DNA of 64,000 bases. It comes from Nonlabens sp. MB-3u-79. GTDB lineage: Bacteria > Bacteroidota > Bacteroidia > Flavobacteriales > Flavobacteriaceae. The translations under genes and the position numbers were made by a program. Below the pieces are notes generated by a model. The model was not told where the DNA came from. It worked only from the letters and a program-made list of their open reading frames with translations, and did not search any database. Positions 25,754 through 35,085 of this stretch are shown one piece after another. Position 1 is the first letter of the stretch, and the number at the start of each line of letters is the position of its first letter. The stretch covers positions 496,001 through 560,000 of the forward strand of contig NZ_CP025116.1 in assembly GCF_002831625.1 (NCBI RefSeq). The letters run 5' to 3'.

Positions 25754-26575
25754 CTATAGATAATTAAAAAATTCAAATATAGTGGCACTAGTACCAGATT
25801 CCGTTTTTGTTATTTCTCGTGAACTGGGAAATTGATCTTCTTGCAATGTATAGCTACAGGAAGATGAACGATCTAATACAAAAACACCAGAGATAGCTGT
25901 GTAATCCATCCTACTGCTGGGTAAATATCTTGTGTAAGGAACAAATTCAGGAAAGATAATAAGACGCAATACATCATTCATATCCCTAAATGGGTTGTTA
26001 TTAAACTCATAGGTAAACTCACTGTACCCGATAATAGTAAATCCATTTGTATCTATACGATTGATACGGTCCACATTAAAGTTTGCGGTATATTGAAAAC
26101 GCAAATCTTCTGTTTGCGAAGTAATACCTGATCCATTTGTCATCCTAGTGACTACCCTATTAATCCTGTTTTGAGTATCGGTATAAAGCTGTTTCTGTAC
26201 CAGTTCACCATTTGAACCTGTGTAATCTAGGAACACGGAATCGTCGGTATAGGTGAAATTATATAGGATGGTACTTCCAGCTACTTTAGTGGCTGTTACC
26301 AATCTATTATTAGCTGTATAATCAAAATCATAAACTACATTTGTTGCGCCAGTAAAGGACACTTGACTGACCAATTGTTCTTCATTATAGACAATACTTA
26401 TATTTTCTGTAATGTTAGTCATTACATCTTGGGCTATTTGAATGCTACTCAATCTGGTTAGATCAGGCATAGGTATGACTTCTTCATCAGTTTCATTGTT
26501 TTGTTGATCCAGAGAAGGGTCATCACAAGAAATGAAAAAAATAGAAAGAAAACATAAAAAAGGGATGTACTTCAT
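25754..26575 (-). CDS. Predicted lipoprotein, unknown function
   Basis: This 273-residue protein has a lipoprotein signal with lipobox FISC (Cys17) followed by an acidic stretch, so it is probably exported to the outer membrane. The body has repeated beta-type segments resembling the YD/RHS-like strands of flavobacterial lipoproteins (VSFTGATNVVYDFDYTANNR, NFTYTDDSVFLDYTG). I recognise no named family. A near-consensus box TATCTTTA (26580-26587, reverse) ends 4 bases before the ATG. It lies between tatA and the M1 peptidase, each as a separate unit. Confidence 0.7.
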   Translation of the reverse strand: MKYIPFLCFLSIFFISCDDPSLDQQNNETDEEVIPMPDLTRLSSIQIAQDVMTNITENISIVYNEEQLVSQVSFTGATNVVYDFDYTANNRLVTATKVAGSTILYNFTYTDDSVFLDYTGSNGELVQKQLYTDTQNRINRVVTRMTNGSGITSQTEDLRFQYTANFNVDRINRIDTNGFTIIGYSEFTYEFNNNPFRDMNDVLRLIIFPEFVPYTRYLPSSRMDYTAISGVFVLDRSSSCSYTLQEDQFPSSREITKTESGTSATIFEFFNYL

Positions 26576-26649
26576 GCCGTAAAGATATTTATTTATGATG
26601 CTATTTAAATCTCAAAATAGCCAATTCTGCCTAAGTGTTATAACACAAA

Positions 26650-26678
26650 AAAACCAGATTCATTGTGAATCTGGTTTT
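26650..26678 (-). terminator. Terminator of the M1 peptidase gene
   Basis: AAAACCAGATTCA (26650-26662) pairs with TGAATCTGGTTTT (26666-26678) around a 3-base loop. On the reverse strand it is followed by more T. It lies 25 bases after the peptidase stop. Confidence 0.88.
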
Positions 26679-26702
26679 AAAGTTATTTGAGAAGTGTATT
26701 TC

Positions 26703-29000
26703 TTACTTCTTCATTTGGTCAAACTTGCTTACCTCAGCAGCAGTTGGCCATGTGTTGTTAGAAGTATCTACATCTGCAGTTTCTAGTTTAGGGTCAATTA
26801 CTATTTTAGTAATCTCCTTATCACTTGCTTTGCTTAAGCCTACTTCTTTATCGTTTAATCTCCAGATTTCTGCTGGATGAGTAACGGTTTCTGTCGTACC
26901 ATCTGCAAAAGTATACTCAATTATGATAGGCATTACGAGTCCACCTGGCTTCTCTACTTTTATTTCATAGAAGAATTTAGGAGATTTCATAGCTGCTCTT
27001 TCTGTTGCTGTAAAGTTATCCATCATAAAGGTTTTTAACTCTCCTACTACTTCAGCAGGTTCTTTCCCTTTAAGATCTTCATTATAGTCAGCACTTCCTT
27101 CTTTAACCATATAAACTAAAGCAGGTACTCTACTATCATCTATATTTCTAGCCTTCATCATGTCTTTCATAGCTTGATTTTTCTCGCCAGAAACAAAATA
27201 TTTATCTACAGATTTGATACCCATATCATTAAATTGAGTGGTGTAAAACCATCCTCTCCAGAACCAGTCTAAATCTACAGCACTAGCGTCTTCCATAGTA
27301 CGGAAGAAATCTTCTGGTGTTGGGTGTTTGAACATCCATCTTTGAGAATACGTGCGGAATGCATAATCAAATAAATCACGACCCATTACAGTTTCTCTTA
27401 AGATATTAAGAGCAGTACCTGGCTTACCATAAGCGTTAGAACCGAACTGGTAAGTATTGATACCTTTACTCATAATAGGAGCAATATATCTTTGGTCTCC
27501 AGCCATATAAGGAACAATATTAGCTGCTGGCCCACGTCTTGATGGGTATGCATCTAATCCTTCTATAGCAGCTGGGTAATTTTCTCCCATATCTTGCTCT
27601 GCAACATACTGCACAAAAGTGTTTAACCCTTCGTCCATCCATGTCCACTGGCGCTCATCAGAATTTACAATCATCGGAAAGTAGTTGTGACCTACTTCAT
27701 GAATAATTACAGAAATCATCCCAAACTTTACACGATCAGAATAATCTCCATTCTCATCAGGACGTCCATAGTTCCAGCATATCATAGGATATTCCATTCC
27801 TTGATTCTTTGCGTGAACAGATATTGCCTTATGATAAGGGTAATCAAATGTCATTCTAGAATAAGACTTCAAGGTCTGTGCTACAGCCTTTGTAGACCAT
27901 TGTTCCCATAAAGGATTCCCTTCTGGCGGATATATAGACACTGCCATGATATCCTTTCCTCCTACTTTTACTGCCATAGCATCTGCTACGTAACGACGAG
28001 ATGATGTCCATCCAAAGTCACGAACGTAATCTGCTTTTAACTTCCAAGTCTTCATCGCTTTAGAACCTGGCATCATTGCAAGCTTTTCAGCCTCTTGTTG
28101 AGTTCTAATCACTACTGGATTCTCAAAAGATTTTTGTGCTTGCTCATAACGAGCTAATTCTGCTTTAGAATATACATCCTTACGATTGGTCAATTTCCCA
28201 GTACCGTCTAACCAGTGATCTTCTGGCACCGTAATATTCACTTCAAAAGTACCGAATGGCAATGCAAATTCATCACGTCCAAAGAATTGGCTGTTTTGCC
28301 ATCCTTCTACATCATTATATACTGCCATTCTAGGGTAAAACTGTGCGATTACATAAGCTCTATGTCCATCAGGAAACTGCTCGTAACCACTACGCCCGCG
28401 ACCTTCTACATGGTTATTAATATTGTAATCCCACTCAATGTCAAATTCAAAATCCTTTCCAGACTTTAGTTTTTCAGGCATCTCTACACGCATCATCGTT
28501 TGATTGATCATGTATTTTAAAGAATTCCCATTTTTATCAAGCACTTTTTTGATATTAAAACCACCGTCAAATGGCTCTTGTAAATAAGCGCCTGCAAAAC
28601 CAGCTGGTTGCATATAAGGCTGTACACCACCACCTTCAATAAGAGGAGTTTTAGAATCCTTAGCACGCATATTTTGATCTAGCTGTACCCATAAATAATC
28701 CAAGACATCTGGAGAGTTATTAGTGTAAGTGATCGTTTCATAACCATAAATATGGTGATTTGCGTCATCCAATCTTATGTCCATCTCATAATCAGCTCGT
28801 TGCTGGTAGTACTTAGGACCCGGTGCACCACTGGCACTACGGTATTGATTAGGTGTAGAAAATTCCTGATACAACTGACGGAATTTGTTGATGTTAGTAT
28901 GTTCTTCAGCCTTAGGCTCTTCTTTCTGAACTTCTTCTTGTGCAAAAGAACCAAAAGAAACCAGCATCATACTGATAAACAATAGTTTAATAGCTTTCAT
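26703..29000 (-). CDS. M1-family metallopeptidase (aminopeptidase-like)
   Basis: This 765-residue exported protein has a signal peptide ending SFGSFA-Q (cleavage near residue 20). The gluzincin zinc motif is His434-Glu-Val-Gly-His438 with the third ligand Glu457 (WMDEGLN), exactly 18 residues later, as in M1 peptidases. An N-terminal beta domain (about residues 60-330) and a C-terminal helical part follow the M1 layout. It is probably a periplasmic peptidase that trims peptides; the true specificity is unknown. There is no T9SS sorting domain. It sits with a DUF6702-like gene upstream on the same strand, an arrangement I recall from other flavobacteria. Confidence 0.9.
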   Translation of the reverse strand: MKAIKLLFISMMLVSFGSFAQEEVQKEEPKAEEHTNINKFRQLYQEFSTPNQYRSASGAPGPKYYQQRADYEMDIRLDDANHHIYGYETITYTNNSPDVLDYLWVQLDQNMRAKDSKTPLIEGGGVQPYMQPAGFAGAYLQEPFDGGFNIKKVLDKNGNSLKYMINQTMMRVEMPEKLKSGKDFEFDIEWDYNINNHVEGRGRSGYEQFPDGHRAYVIAQFYPRMAVYNDVEGWQNSQFFGRDEFALPFGTFEVNITVPEDHWLDGTGKLTNRKDVYSKAELARYEQAQKSFENPVVIRTQQEAEKLAMMPGSKAMKTWKLKADYVRDFGWTSSRRYVADAMAVKVGGKDIMAVSIYPPEGNPLWEQWSTKAVAQTLKSYSRMTFDYPYHKAISVHAKNQGMEYPMICWNYGRPDENGDYSDRVKFGMISVIIHEVGHNYFPMIVNSDERQWTWMDEGLNTFVQYVAEQDMGENYPAAIEGLDAYPSRRGPAANIVPYMAGDQRYIAPIMSKGINTYQFGSNAYGKPGTALNILRETVMGRDLFDYAFRTYSQRWMFKHPTPEDFFRTMEDASAVDLDWFWRGWFYTTQFNDMGIKSVDKYFVSGEKNQAMKDMMKARNIDDSRVPALVYMVKEGSADYNEDLKGKEPAEVVGELKTFMMDNFTATERAAMKSPKFFYEIKVEKPGGLVMPIIIEYTFADGTTETVTHPAEIWRLNDKEVGLSKASDKEITKIVIDPKLETADVDTSNNTWPTAAEVSKFDQMKK

Positions 29001-29062
29001 GTATTTATTTTAAATTAATCTTTGCTAAATTAACAATAATGCATAAGTTATAAAGCTTTTAA

Positions 29063-29647
29063 CTAAAACTTTACAGTATCTGTCAATTTGTTTTTATCCA
29101 TAAGTAGACTCCGGCGTACGCCATTAATCTTCATATGAACCAAGTTTTTCTGCTCTTCAAACAGCTCTGTAAATGCATTGAATCGCATCGTTATTACTTT
29201 TGGCACCTTTGGAGAAGGCAGTTCTATATAGAGCACTATTTGATCTGACTCATACTCTGCACCTATAAAGCTAGGAATAGAAGTCACGCCATTGATTTGC
29301 ACTTCTAATTTTTTGCTTATGTAACTTTTTAATAGTGGGTACACCTCTTCAATGGTAGACTTATCTCCTAACACGATAGGGTTCTCCATTCGAGAATTGA
29401 GCACATCCTCCATATCATCTATAAAAAACCGGGTCACCATCTGTACGCTTTTATCACTTTTACTATAGGTAGCGTTAGAGACAGATATGTAGTATTTATG
29501 TAGTTCACCGTTCTCACTTTTGTTAAAACAGCAAGTGTCTACTTCTTCATTTGAGCACCTGTATTTGATTTCATTTTTAGGATCCGAAAAAGACATTAGG
29601 CCGACACCTATCAACAAAAAAAAAGTAATTATTTTAAAAATATTCAT
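29063..29647 (-). CDS. DUF6702-like exported protein
   Basis: The protein has about 194 residues with an N-terminal hydrophobic signal (MNIFKIITFFLLIGVGLMSF). The conserved-looking core HKYYISVSNATY, VTRFFIDDMEDVLN and LEVQINGV matches what I recall of the DUF6702 family, whose function is unknown. The open frame starts at TTG 29653, but ATG 29647 is preferred. A perfect box TAAATTTG (29651-29658, reverse) ends 3 bases before that ATG, pointing to a leaderless mRNA. A Cys cluster (YRCSN, DTCCF) precedes the core. Confidence 0.75.
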   Translation of the reverse strand: MNIFKIITFFLLIGVGLMSFSDPKNEIKYRCSNEEVDTCCFNKSENGELHKYYISVSNATYSKSDKSVQMVTRFFIDDMEDVLNSRMENPIVLGDKSTIEEVYPLLKSYISKKLEVQINGVTSIPSFIGAEYESDQIVLYIELPSPKVPKVITMRFNAFTELFEEQKNLVHMKINGVRRSLLMDKNKLTDTVKF

Positions 29648-29650
29648 ATT

Positions 29651-29658
29651 CAAATTTA
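29651..29658 (-). promoter_or_regulatory. -7 box directly before the DUF6702-like gene
   Basis: TAAATTTG on the reverse strand is an exact match and ends 3 bases before ATG 29647. Confidence 0.5.
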
Positions 29659-29727
29659 GTTATCTCTTCAAGAGCACGGGCGATTTAATGCCAAAATGAA
29701 GTAGGTATAGTACTATCTAAAATAGGC

Positions 29728-30276
29728 TTAATTTAGTTCAGAAACTTCCCCTAAATAAATACCGTGAAAACGATCTCCATTAGCATCTATTCCATCAATT
29801 TCTATTGCATAACCGCTGCTGTAAGGAGTAACCATCACGTTACCGGATTCAATAATGATGCCCGTATTATTCATTAAACTGGAATCGTAATCTATAAAAT
29901 AACTTACTACTACATCACCTACTAGTTCCGTATCCCCTATAATATAATTGCCTGACTGAAAATTCTGATTGCGATTTCCAAAAAGATCTACAGAAACCAA
30001 AATCCCTACTCCGGTTAATTCCCCATTGACTTCTGTGATACCATTATCCACGATAATTGCTTTAGTGTTATAAATATTCACTCCAGACTCAACAACTCGA
30101 TTGTTATAAGCCTCAACGGAGAAAAAAGAACTTGCAGCATCTGGTCCATAACAAAATGAATTGACCACTATTGAAGGTCCAGAAGGCAGGTCATCATCAC
30201 CATCACAAGATGCTACACTAAATAAAAATAAAGCGAGTAAACTGTAAACTGTATTTTTAAGTAACTTATTTTTCAT
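29728..30276 (-). CDS. Predicted lipoprotein, unknown function
   Basis: This 182-residue protein has a lipobox VASC (Cys24) followed by DGDDDLP, an acidic spacer typical of surface-exposed or outer-membrane lipoproteins in Bacteroidota. The rest is a beta-type domain with no family that I can name. It overlaps the end of the preceding gene (30266-31144) by 11 bases on the same strand, so the two are probably translated together. Confidence 0.7.
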   Translation of the reverse strand: MKNKLLKNTVYSLLALFLFSVASCDGDDDLPSGPSIVVNSFCYGPDAASSFFSVEAYNNRVVESGVNIYNTKAIIVDNGITEVNGELTGVGILVSVDLFGNRNQNFQSGNYIIGDTELVGDVVVSYFIDYDSSLMNNTGIIIESGNVMVTPYSSGYAIEIDGIDANGDRFHGIYLGEVSELN

Positions 30277-31144
30277 TGCTTTTTTCTTTAGTAGAAGGAG
30301 ATAAACCTTCTGTTTCTTTGGAGTAATTTTTCTTTTCTTTAAACAAAGTTACTTGATTTGAGAGGAATTGAAGTAGATCAAGCTCTCTTTCTTGCTCAAA
30401 CATTGCAGTATGAAGTCCGTTATCTTGGGCAAAATACATAAACTCAAAAAGGTGTTTTTCAGGTATTTCCAGATACTCTAGCAAGTATTCTGTACTGTAC
30501 TTGTTCTTTAAAATATAGACGTCAAACTTTTCCTTACCTACCTTAGGCGGAGACCCCGTGTTCACATCGAGTGCTTCAAGGGTACCCAAAAGCGCCAGAG
30601 AAGCAAGTGCTCCAAATATATTACTCATATTAAATCGTGGCTGGCTTTGATTAAAAGCTTCATTCCTTACAGCATATTCTTCTGGTTGTTTGATGCGGTC
30701 AGACATGGTGTTTTCCATGCGGTCTACAGCTCTTGTTTTCACGTTAAACTCACTTACTTCATCGATCTTAGGGTCTACGTAAGGTGTTTTTTTTACCTTA
30801 ATGCGCATAAGGCCGTCGACTACAATCACTTCATCGAGCTGATTCACACCTTCACTGAGAGAAATAAGAACTTTTCTATCCTCTATTACGTTCTTAGTAA
30901 TCGTTAAAGAAAAGGATTCTAATTGTACCGCTTTAAAAGAAAGTTTATCAGTCTCTCGAGCATGAATAAAAAAACCGCCCTCTCCATTAGTAACGGTACC
31001 TTCTAAAGAACCTAAATTAAAAACAGTAACACCTTCCAATGGTTTATTGGTTGTACTATTTATAACACCTTGTATTTGTACGCGTTCCTTTTGAGCACTG
31101 ACTAATCCGCCGACTAACAATAGAAACAGTAAAATCTTTTTCAT
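30266..31144 (-). CDS. Carboxypeptidase-regulatory-like domain envelope protein
   Basis: This 292-residue protein has a signal peptide (MKKILLFLLLVGGLVSAQ). A CarboxypepD_reg-like beta-sandwich covers about residues 22-110: VQIQGVINSTTNKPLEGVTVFNLGSLEGTVTNGEGGFFI, here without the TonB-dependent barrel that often follows it. The C-terminal half is helical and charged. The likely location is the periplasm or outer membrane; the function is unknown. It leads a two-gene unit with the lipoprotein. Confidence 0.78.
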   Translation of the reverse strand: MKKILLFLLLVGGLVSAQKERVQIQGVINSTTNKPLEGVTVFNLGSLEGTVTNGEGGFFIHARETDKLSFKAVQLESFSLTITKNVIEDRKVLISLSEGVNQLDEVIVVDGLMRIKVKKTPYVDPKIDEVSEFNVKTRAVDRMENTMSDRIKQPEEYAVRNEAFNQSQPRFNMSNIFGALASLALLGTLEALDVNTGSPPKVGKEKFDVYILKNKYSTEYLLEYLEIPEKHLFEFMYFAQDNGLHTAMFEQERELDLLQFLSNQVTLFKEKKNYSKETEGLSPSTKEKSNEK

Positions 31145-31264
31145 AAGATGTAGGTATCAGTATACTTTAAATAATATCAAAACAAATTTGACCTACACAA
31201 ATAACGCACAAATAATCCTATCATTGTTAGAGTTTAACGATGTTTAACCTAGTAAAACCAAACC

Positions 31265-31975
31265 ATGAGAAACATGATCATTGCCAGCACATCTACTATT
31301 CATGGCACCGAATACCTTTCCTATTTACTGCCTACCCTACTTGAAGCCTTTCATAGAAATAATATACAACAACTTCTATTCATACCTTACGCACGTCCAG
31401 GTGGCATTTCTCATAAGGAATATACCGAAAGAGTTAGAACTGCTTTTCAAATGACCCCTATCACAGTAAAAGGAATACACGAATTTGAAAATCCGCAGGA
31501 AGCCTTAAAAAGTGCGGAAGCTATTTTCACTGGAGGCGGTAACACATTTGTATTGGTAAAAATGCTTCACGACTTAGACCTAATGACCTTGCTGCGTAAA
31601 AAGATATATGCAGGAACCTGCTATATAGGAACTAGCGCTGGAAGTAATATTTGCGGTCTTAACATGAGAAACACAAATGACATGCCCATCGTCATGCCGT
31701 CAAGCTTCAAAACCACAGGAGCCATAGGTTATAACATCAATGCACACTACCTTGACTCAGACCCTAACTCCACCCATATGGGGGAAACTAGAGAGCAACG
31801 CATCAAAGAATTTCACTGTTATAATGATCTGACTGTAGTTGGATTGCGTGAAGGAAGTTATATCAGAGTACAAGGTAAAGAAGAGATTTTATGCGGCACA
31901 CCGACCGCTAGAATTTTGACAAAAAACAACCCCGCCATAGAGGTAAACCCAGGATATGATTTTGCTCAACTTTAA
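31265..31975 (+). CDS. pepE: Dipeptidase E (alpha-aspartyl dipeptidase, family S51)
   Basis: PepE is a cytoplasmic serine peptidase that cleaves Asp-Xaa dipeptides. The 236-residue protein has the nucleophile in GTSAGSN (Ser124), His161 in NINAHYLD and Asp139 in TNDMPIV, matching the Salmonella PepE triad. FTGGGNTF (about residues 88-95) is another family motif. It begins a forward group with three GNAT acetyltransferases and an M15 peptidase, although a 94-base gap separates it from the next gene. Confidence 0.93.
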   Translation: MRNMIIASTSTIHGTEYLSYLLPTLLEAFHRNNIQQLLFIPYARPGGISHKEYTERVRTAFQMTPITVKGIHEFENPQEALKSAEAIFTGGGNTFVLVKMLHDLDLMTLLRKKIYAGTCYIGTSAGSNICGLNMRNTNDMPIVMPSSFKTTGAIGYNINAHYLDSDPNSTHMGETREQRIKEFHCYNDLTVVGLREGSYIRVQGKEEILCGTPTARILTKNNPAIEVNPGYDFAQL

Positions 31976-32069
31976 ACAACACACTAAATAATTTTTAGAC
32001 TAATTTAAAATTAACTAATTATCTTTAGGCTTAATTGATACCGCTTTATTTTTAAGAAAACCGAACATT

Positions 32070-32351
32070 ATGCCATCCATTCAACATAACGAGAACGACT
32101 CTAGAGGTATTTTCTTTCTAAAAGAAAACAACAAAACAATAGCAGAGTTGACTTATTCTTTAAAAGACAATGTCATGACTATAGGCCATACCGAAGTAGA
32201 CCCTACTCAGGAAGGAAAGGGCTTAGGAACTCAACTAGTAACAAAAAGCTACCATTTTGAAAAAGAAAAAGGACGTAAAATCCACCCGTTATGTCCATTT
32301 GCTGAAGTTCTTTTTGACAAAAATGACAGTTGGAATACGCTGAGAGTATGA
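32070..32351 (+). CDS. GNAT-family N-acetyltransferase, short YjdJ-like type
   Basis: This is a 93-residue single-domain protein. The acetyl-CoA loop is seen in QEGKGLGTQLV (about residues 51-61), and the C-terminal HPLCPFAEVLFDKN is typical of the small YjdJ/Gcn5-related group, often called an N-acetyltransferase of unknown substrate. The stop TGA overlaps the ATG of the next GNAT gene (ATGA at 32348-32351). A near-consensus box TATCTTTA lies upstream near 32020. Confidence 0.87.
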   Translation: MPSIQHNENDSRGIFFLKENNKTIAELTYSLKDNVMTIGHTEVDPTQEGKGLGTQLVTKSYHFEKEKGRKIHPLCPFAEVLFDKNDSWNTLRV

Positions 32352-32884
32352 TATTAGAAACCGAACGGCTGTATCTCAGGCCTTTTCAAGAAAAAGACGC
32401 CCCTTTTCTTTTTGACCTCAATAGTGACGAAGAAGTGATGCGATACACTGGAGACCATGCTTTTGAAAACCTAGAAGCTGCAAGAACATTTGCAGTTGAT
32501 TATGTTACAAATACGCAGGGACAGTGTGTATTATATGACATGGGGAGAAAGGCCGTTATTAGAAAAGAGGATGATGTATTTTTAGGTTGGTCGGGATTAA
32601 AGAAACATCAAGAAGAAGGTTTTGTAGACATAGGTTACCGCTTCCTAAAAAAATACTGGGGAAAAGGTTATGCAACAGAGTCTGGGCTCGAAGTGTTAAG
32701 ACACGCCTTTCAGGATCACGGATTGAATAAAATAGCAGCTCACGTTCATGAACTGAATTACGGCTCGCAAGTAGTAGCAAAAAAATTAGGAATGCAACTG
32801 GAATATCGATTTTTATGGGACCGTAGGGAGGCTGCCAGACACTATGAAATCACTAGAAAAACCTATCTGAATAATTCAAATTAA
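32348..32884 (+). CDS. GNAT-family N-acetyltransferase, RimJ/RimL-like
   Basis: The protein has about 178 residues, starting MILETERLYLRPF, the usual opening of the RimJ/RimL-like group. The frame opens earlier at TTG 32330, but ATG 32348 overlaps the upstream stop by 4 bases and fits the family. The acetyl-CoA loop is KKYWGKGYATESGLEVL (about residues 103-120). The end HELNYGSQVVAKKLGMQ is also typical. The substrate could be a ribosomal protein N-terminus, a small amine or an antibiotic; it cannot be told. Confidence 0.88.
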   Translation: MILETERLYLRPFQEKDAPFLFDLNSDEEVMRYTGDHAFENLEAARTFAVDYVTNTQGQCVLYDMGRKAVIRKEDDVFLGWSGLKKHQEEGFVDIGYRFLKKYWGKGYATESGLEVLRHAFQDHGLNKIAAHVHELNYGSQVVAKKLGMQLEYRFLWDRREAARHYEITRKTYLNNSN

Positions 32885-32889
32885 GAAAA

Positions 32890-33345
32890 ATGATTGACAT
32901 ACAAACAGTCACCGCGAGAGAAACCTTTCCTGTAAGGCGTCCAGTTCTTAGAAAAGGAAGACCTATGGAGGACTGCCATTTCTCTGGAGATGAATTAGGG
33001 ACCACATTTCATCTAGGCGCTTTTGAGAAGGATAAAATAATAGGTGTCACCACTTGTTTAATGAATAAAGATGTGCACCTAAAAAAAATTGAAGAGTATA
33101 AACTGCACCAATGCTATCAGCTTAGAGGCATGGCCGTTCTAGAAAGCATGCAAGGAAAAGGAATAGGAAAGAAATTGCTCAAAAAAGCAGAACAATTACT
33201 TAAAGAAAAAAACATTAAAGTGATCTGGTTCAATGCTCGTATTGCCGCAGTGCCGTTTTATGAAAAAATGGGTTATGAAATTGTAAGCGACTTATTTGTC
33301 ATTCCTAACGTAGGAGATCACTTTAAAATGATAAAAATATTATGA
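32890..33345 (+). CDS. GNAT-family N-acetyltransferase
   Basis: This 151-residue enzyme has the acetyl-CoA binding loop QGKGIGKKLLKKAEQLL (about residues 93-109) and VPFYEKMGYEI near the end. The N-terminal VRRPVLRKGRP is like that of the ElaA/YitI-type group. It starts 5 bases after the previous GNAT gene and overlaps the M15 gene by 4 bases (33342-33345), so three acetyltransferases and a peptidase form one tight unit. Confidence 0.87.
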   Translation: MIDIQTVTARETFPVRRPVLRKGRPMEDCHFSGDELGTTFHLGAFEKDKIIGVTTCLMNKDVHLKKIEEYKLHQCYQLRGMAVLESMQGKGIGKKLLKKAEQLLKEKNIKVIWFNARIAAVPFYEKMGYEIVSDLFVIPNVGDHFKMIKIL

Positions 33346-34031
33346 TGCGATTCATTGGACTAATGTTCCTTTTTACATTAACCACTACCACACAAACTGG
33401 TCAAAAAGAACTCACTGGGCAAAGTGCCAATCCTAATAATCTATTAGAAAAAGAAACTCAAGCTGCGTTTGATCTTATGAAAACTGCAGCCGCAAAAGAA
33501 GGTATTCAACTGAGGGTAGTTTCTGGTTACAGGAGTTTTACCCGACAGACACAAATATGGAATCGCAAGTATAAAAAATACGAGTCACAAGGTCTTGAGC
33601 CTGATGCCATTTTTGATAAAATTGTAGAATACAGTACGGTACCTGGAACCTCTAGACACCATTGGGGAACGGATATCGACCTTATTGATGCAAATGCAAC
33701 CTACTCTGGAGACGTTTTAGTACCGTCTAAATTTCATGGCACTGGCCCTTTTTGCAAACTCAAGGATTGGATGGAAAAGCACAGTTCAGCGTATGATTTT
33801 GAAATCGTTTACACCATGAATGAAAACCGCACTGGTTTTAAATATGAGCCGTGGCATTATAGCTATGTTCCGCTTTCGCGAAAGCGGTATAACGACTATT
33901 TAAAAAACATCGATCTGGTTTCTTTCTTAAGGTCAGAAGCTATTATGGGAATGGATAAAATCAGTGAAGAACGCATCCATCGTTACCTGGAAGAGCATAT
34001 CAAAGGGATCCATCCTAAATTAAAAGGCTGA
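33342..34031 (+). CDS. M15-family D-alanyl-D-alanine carboxypeptidase (VanY-like)
   Basis: This 229-residue exported enzyme has a short hydrophobic leader. The M15B zinc site is complete: His106 and Asp113 in SRHHWGTDID (S104 onward), with Glu169 and His172 in EPWHYSY. The substrate is probably peptidoglycan peptide or free muropeptide in the periplasm. The start could be either ATG of ATGATG at 33342. The palindrome at 33872-33885 encodes Leu-Ser-Arg-Lys-Arg (178-182) just six residues after the zinc ligand His172, close to the active site yet still tolerated. Confidence 0.9.
   Translation: MMRFIGLMFLFTLTTTTQTGQKELTGQSANPNNLLEKETQAAFDLMKTAAAKEGIQLRVVSGYRSFTRQTQIWNRKYKKYESQGLEPDAIFDKIVEYSTVPGTSRHHWGTDIDLIDANATYSGDVLVPSKFHGTGPFCKLKDWMEKHSSAYDFEIVYTMNENRTGFKYEPWHYSYVPLSRKRYNDYLKNIDLVSFLRSEAIMGMDKISEERIHRYLEEHIKGIHPKLKG
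33872..33885. repeat. GCTTTCGCGAAAGC palindrome, copy 8 (in M15 peptidase gene)
   Basis: Exact copy, extended to CCGCTTTCGCGAAAGCGG, read as Leu-Ser-Arg-Lys-Arg. Confidence 0.97.
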
Positions 34032-34088
34032 TTCCATCACAGAGTTAAAAGCTATTAAAATAAACCTACAAGGAAACCCCCAACAACA

Positions 34089-34120
34089 AAAAACGCCCAA
34101 CTTTTCAGTTGGGCGTTTTT
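34089..34120. terminator. Bidirectional terminator between M15 peptidase and mevalonate kinase genes
   Basis: AAAAACGCCCAACT (34089-34102) pairs perfectly with AGTTGGGCGTTTTT (34107-34120) around loop TTTC. Confidence 0.93.
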
Positions 34121-34137
34121 GTATAAATTTTAATTTT

Positions 34138-35076
34138 CTAAAAAGAATACACCACTTCAAGTTTGTAATCTTCTAGTGTTTTTTCTGCTTTTTCAAGATC
34201 TTCTGTAAAGCCTAAGATATAACCACCTCCACCAGAACCACAAAGCTTCAAGTAATAATCACCTGTATCCAACCCTGTTTTCCACAGCTCGTGAAATTGT
34301 GCTGGAATCATAGGTTTAAAATTGTCTAATACGATGTGAGAAAGTTGTTTTACATTGCCAAAAAGTCCTTTCACATCTCCAGATAAAAAGTCTTCCACAC
34401 ACATATCTGTATATTTCACAAATTTATCTTTCAGCATCGCACGGAATCCTTCTTGCTTCATATTCTCCATGAAAATATTCACCATTGGTGCGGTCTCTCC
34501 TACTATACCTGAATCCAATAGAAAAACAGCTCCTTTTCCTGTCGCTAGCTGCGAAGGAATTCCCGCTGGCTCTATATCTTGTTGCGAATTAATTAAAATA
34601 GGCAAGCTTAAATAAGAGTTTAATGGATCTAACCCAGAGCTTTTTCCATGAAAGAAACTCTCTATTTTTCCAAAAACATCTTTTAAGATCAGTAATTTTT
34701 CTCTAGTTAGGTTTTCTAAAACTGTAATTTTATCAATAGCATATTTATCATAAATAGCAGCAACTAAAGCACCACTACTACCTACTCCATAACCTTGCGG
34801 TATACTGGAATCAAAGTACATTCCTGCATTCACATCGCTTCTAAGACTTGAAATATCAAACTGAGGAAAATCTTTGTCCGACTCTTGAAGTGACTGTATA
34901 TGAATCGCAAGACGTTCTAAATTCTTATTAGACTGTGCTGAAGCATCCGTTAATTCTTCACTGATCTTAAGCGCTCCTTTATAAAAATTATAAGGAATGG
35001 AAAGACCTTTAGAATCTTTAATAATACCGTACTCACCAAAGAGTAGAATCTTAGAATAAAATAATGGTCCTTTCAT
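34138..35076 (-). CDS. Mevalonate kinase (GHMP family)
   Basis: This 312-residue GHMP kinase starts with YSKILLFGEYGII, and has the ATP loop YGVGSSGALVAAIYDKY (about residues 95-112) and the third motif LCGSGGGGYILGFT near residue 285. It directly follows mvaD (9-base gap), so phosphorylation of mevalonate (or phosphomevalonate) in isoprenoid synthesis is the best reading. Flavobacterial proteins of this type are usually named mevalonate kinase. Which of the two GHMP kinases in this window acts on which intermediate is not decided by sequence. Confidence 0.85.
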   Translation of the reverse strand: MKGPLFYSKILLFGEYGIIKDSKGLSIPYNFYKGALKISEELTDASAQSNKNLERLAIHIQSLQESDKDFPQFDISSLRSDVNAGMYFDSSIPQGYGVGSSGALVAAIYDKYAIDKITVLENLTREKLLILKDVFGKIESFFHGKSSGLDPLNSYLSLPILINSQQDIEPAGIPSQLATGKGAVFLLDSGIVGETAPMVNIFMENMKQEGFRAMLKDKFVKYTDMCVEDFLSGDVKGLFGNVKQLSHIVLDNFKPMIPAQFHELWKTGLDTGDYYLKLCGSGGGGYILGFTEDLEKAEKTLEDYKLEVVYSF

Positions 35077-35085
35077 ATAACTAAG

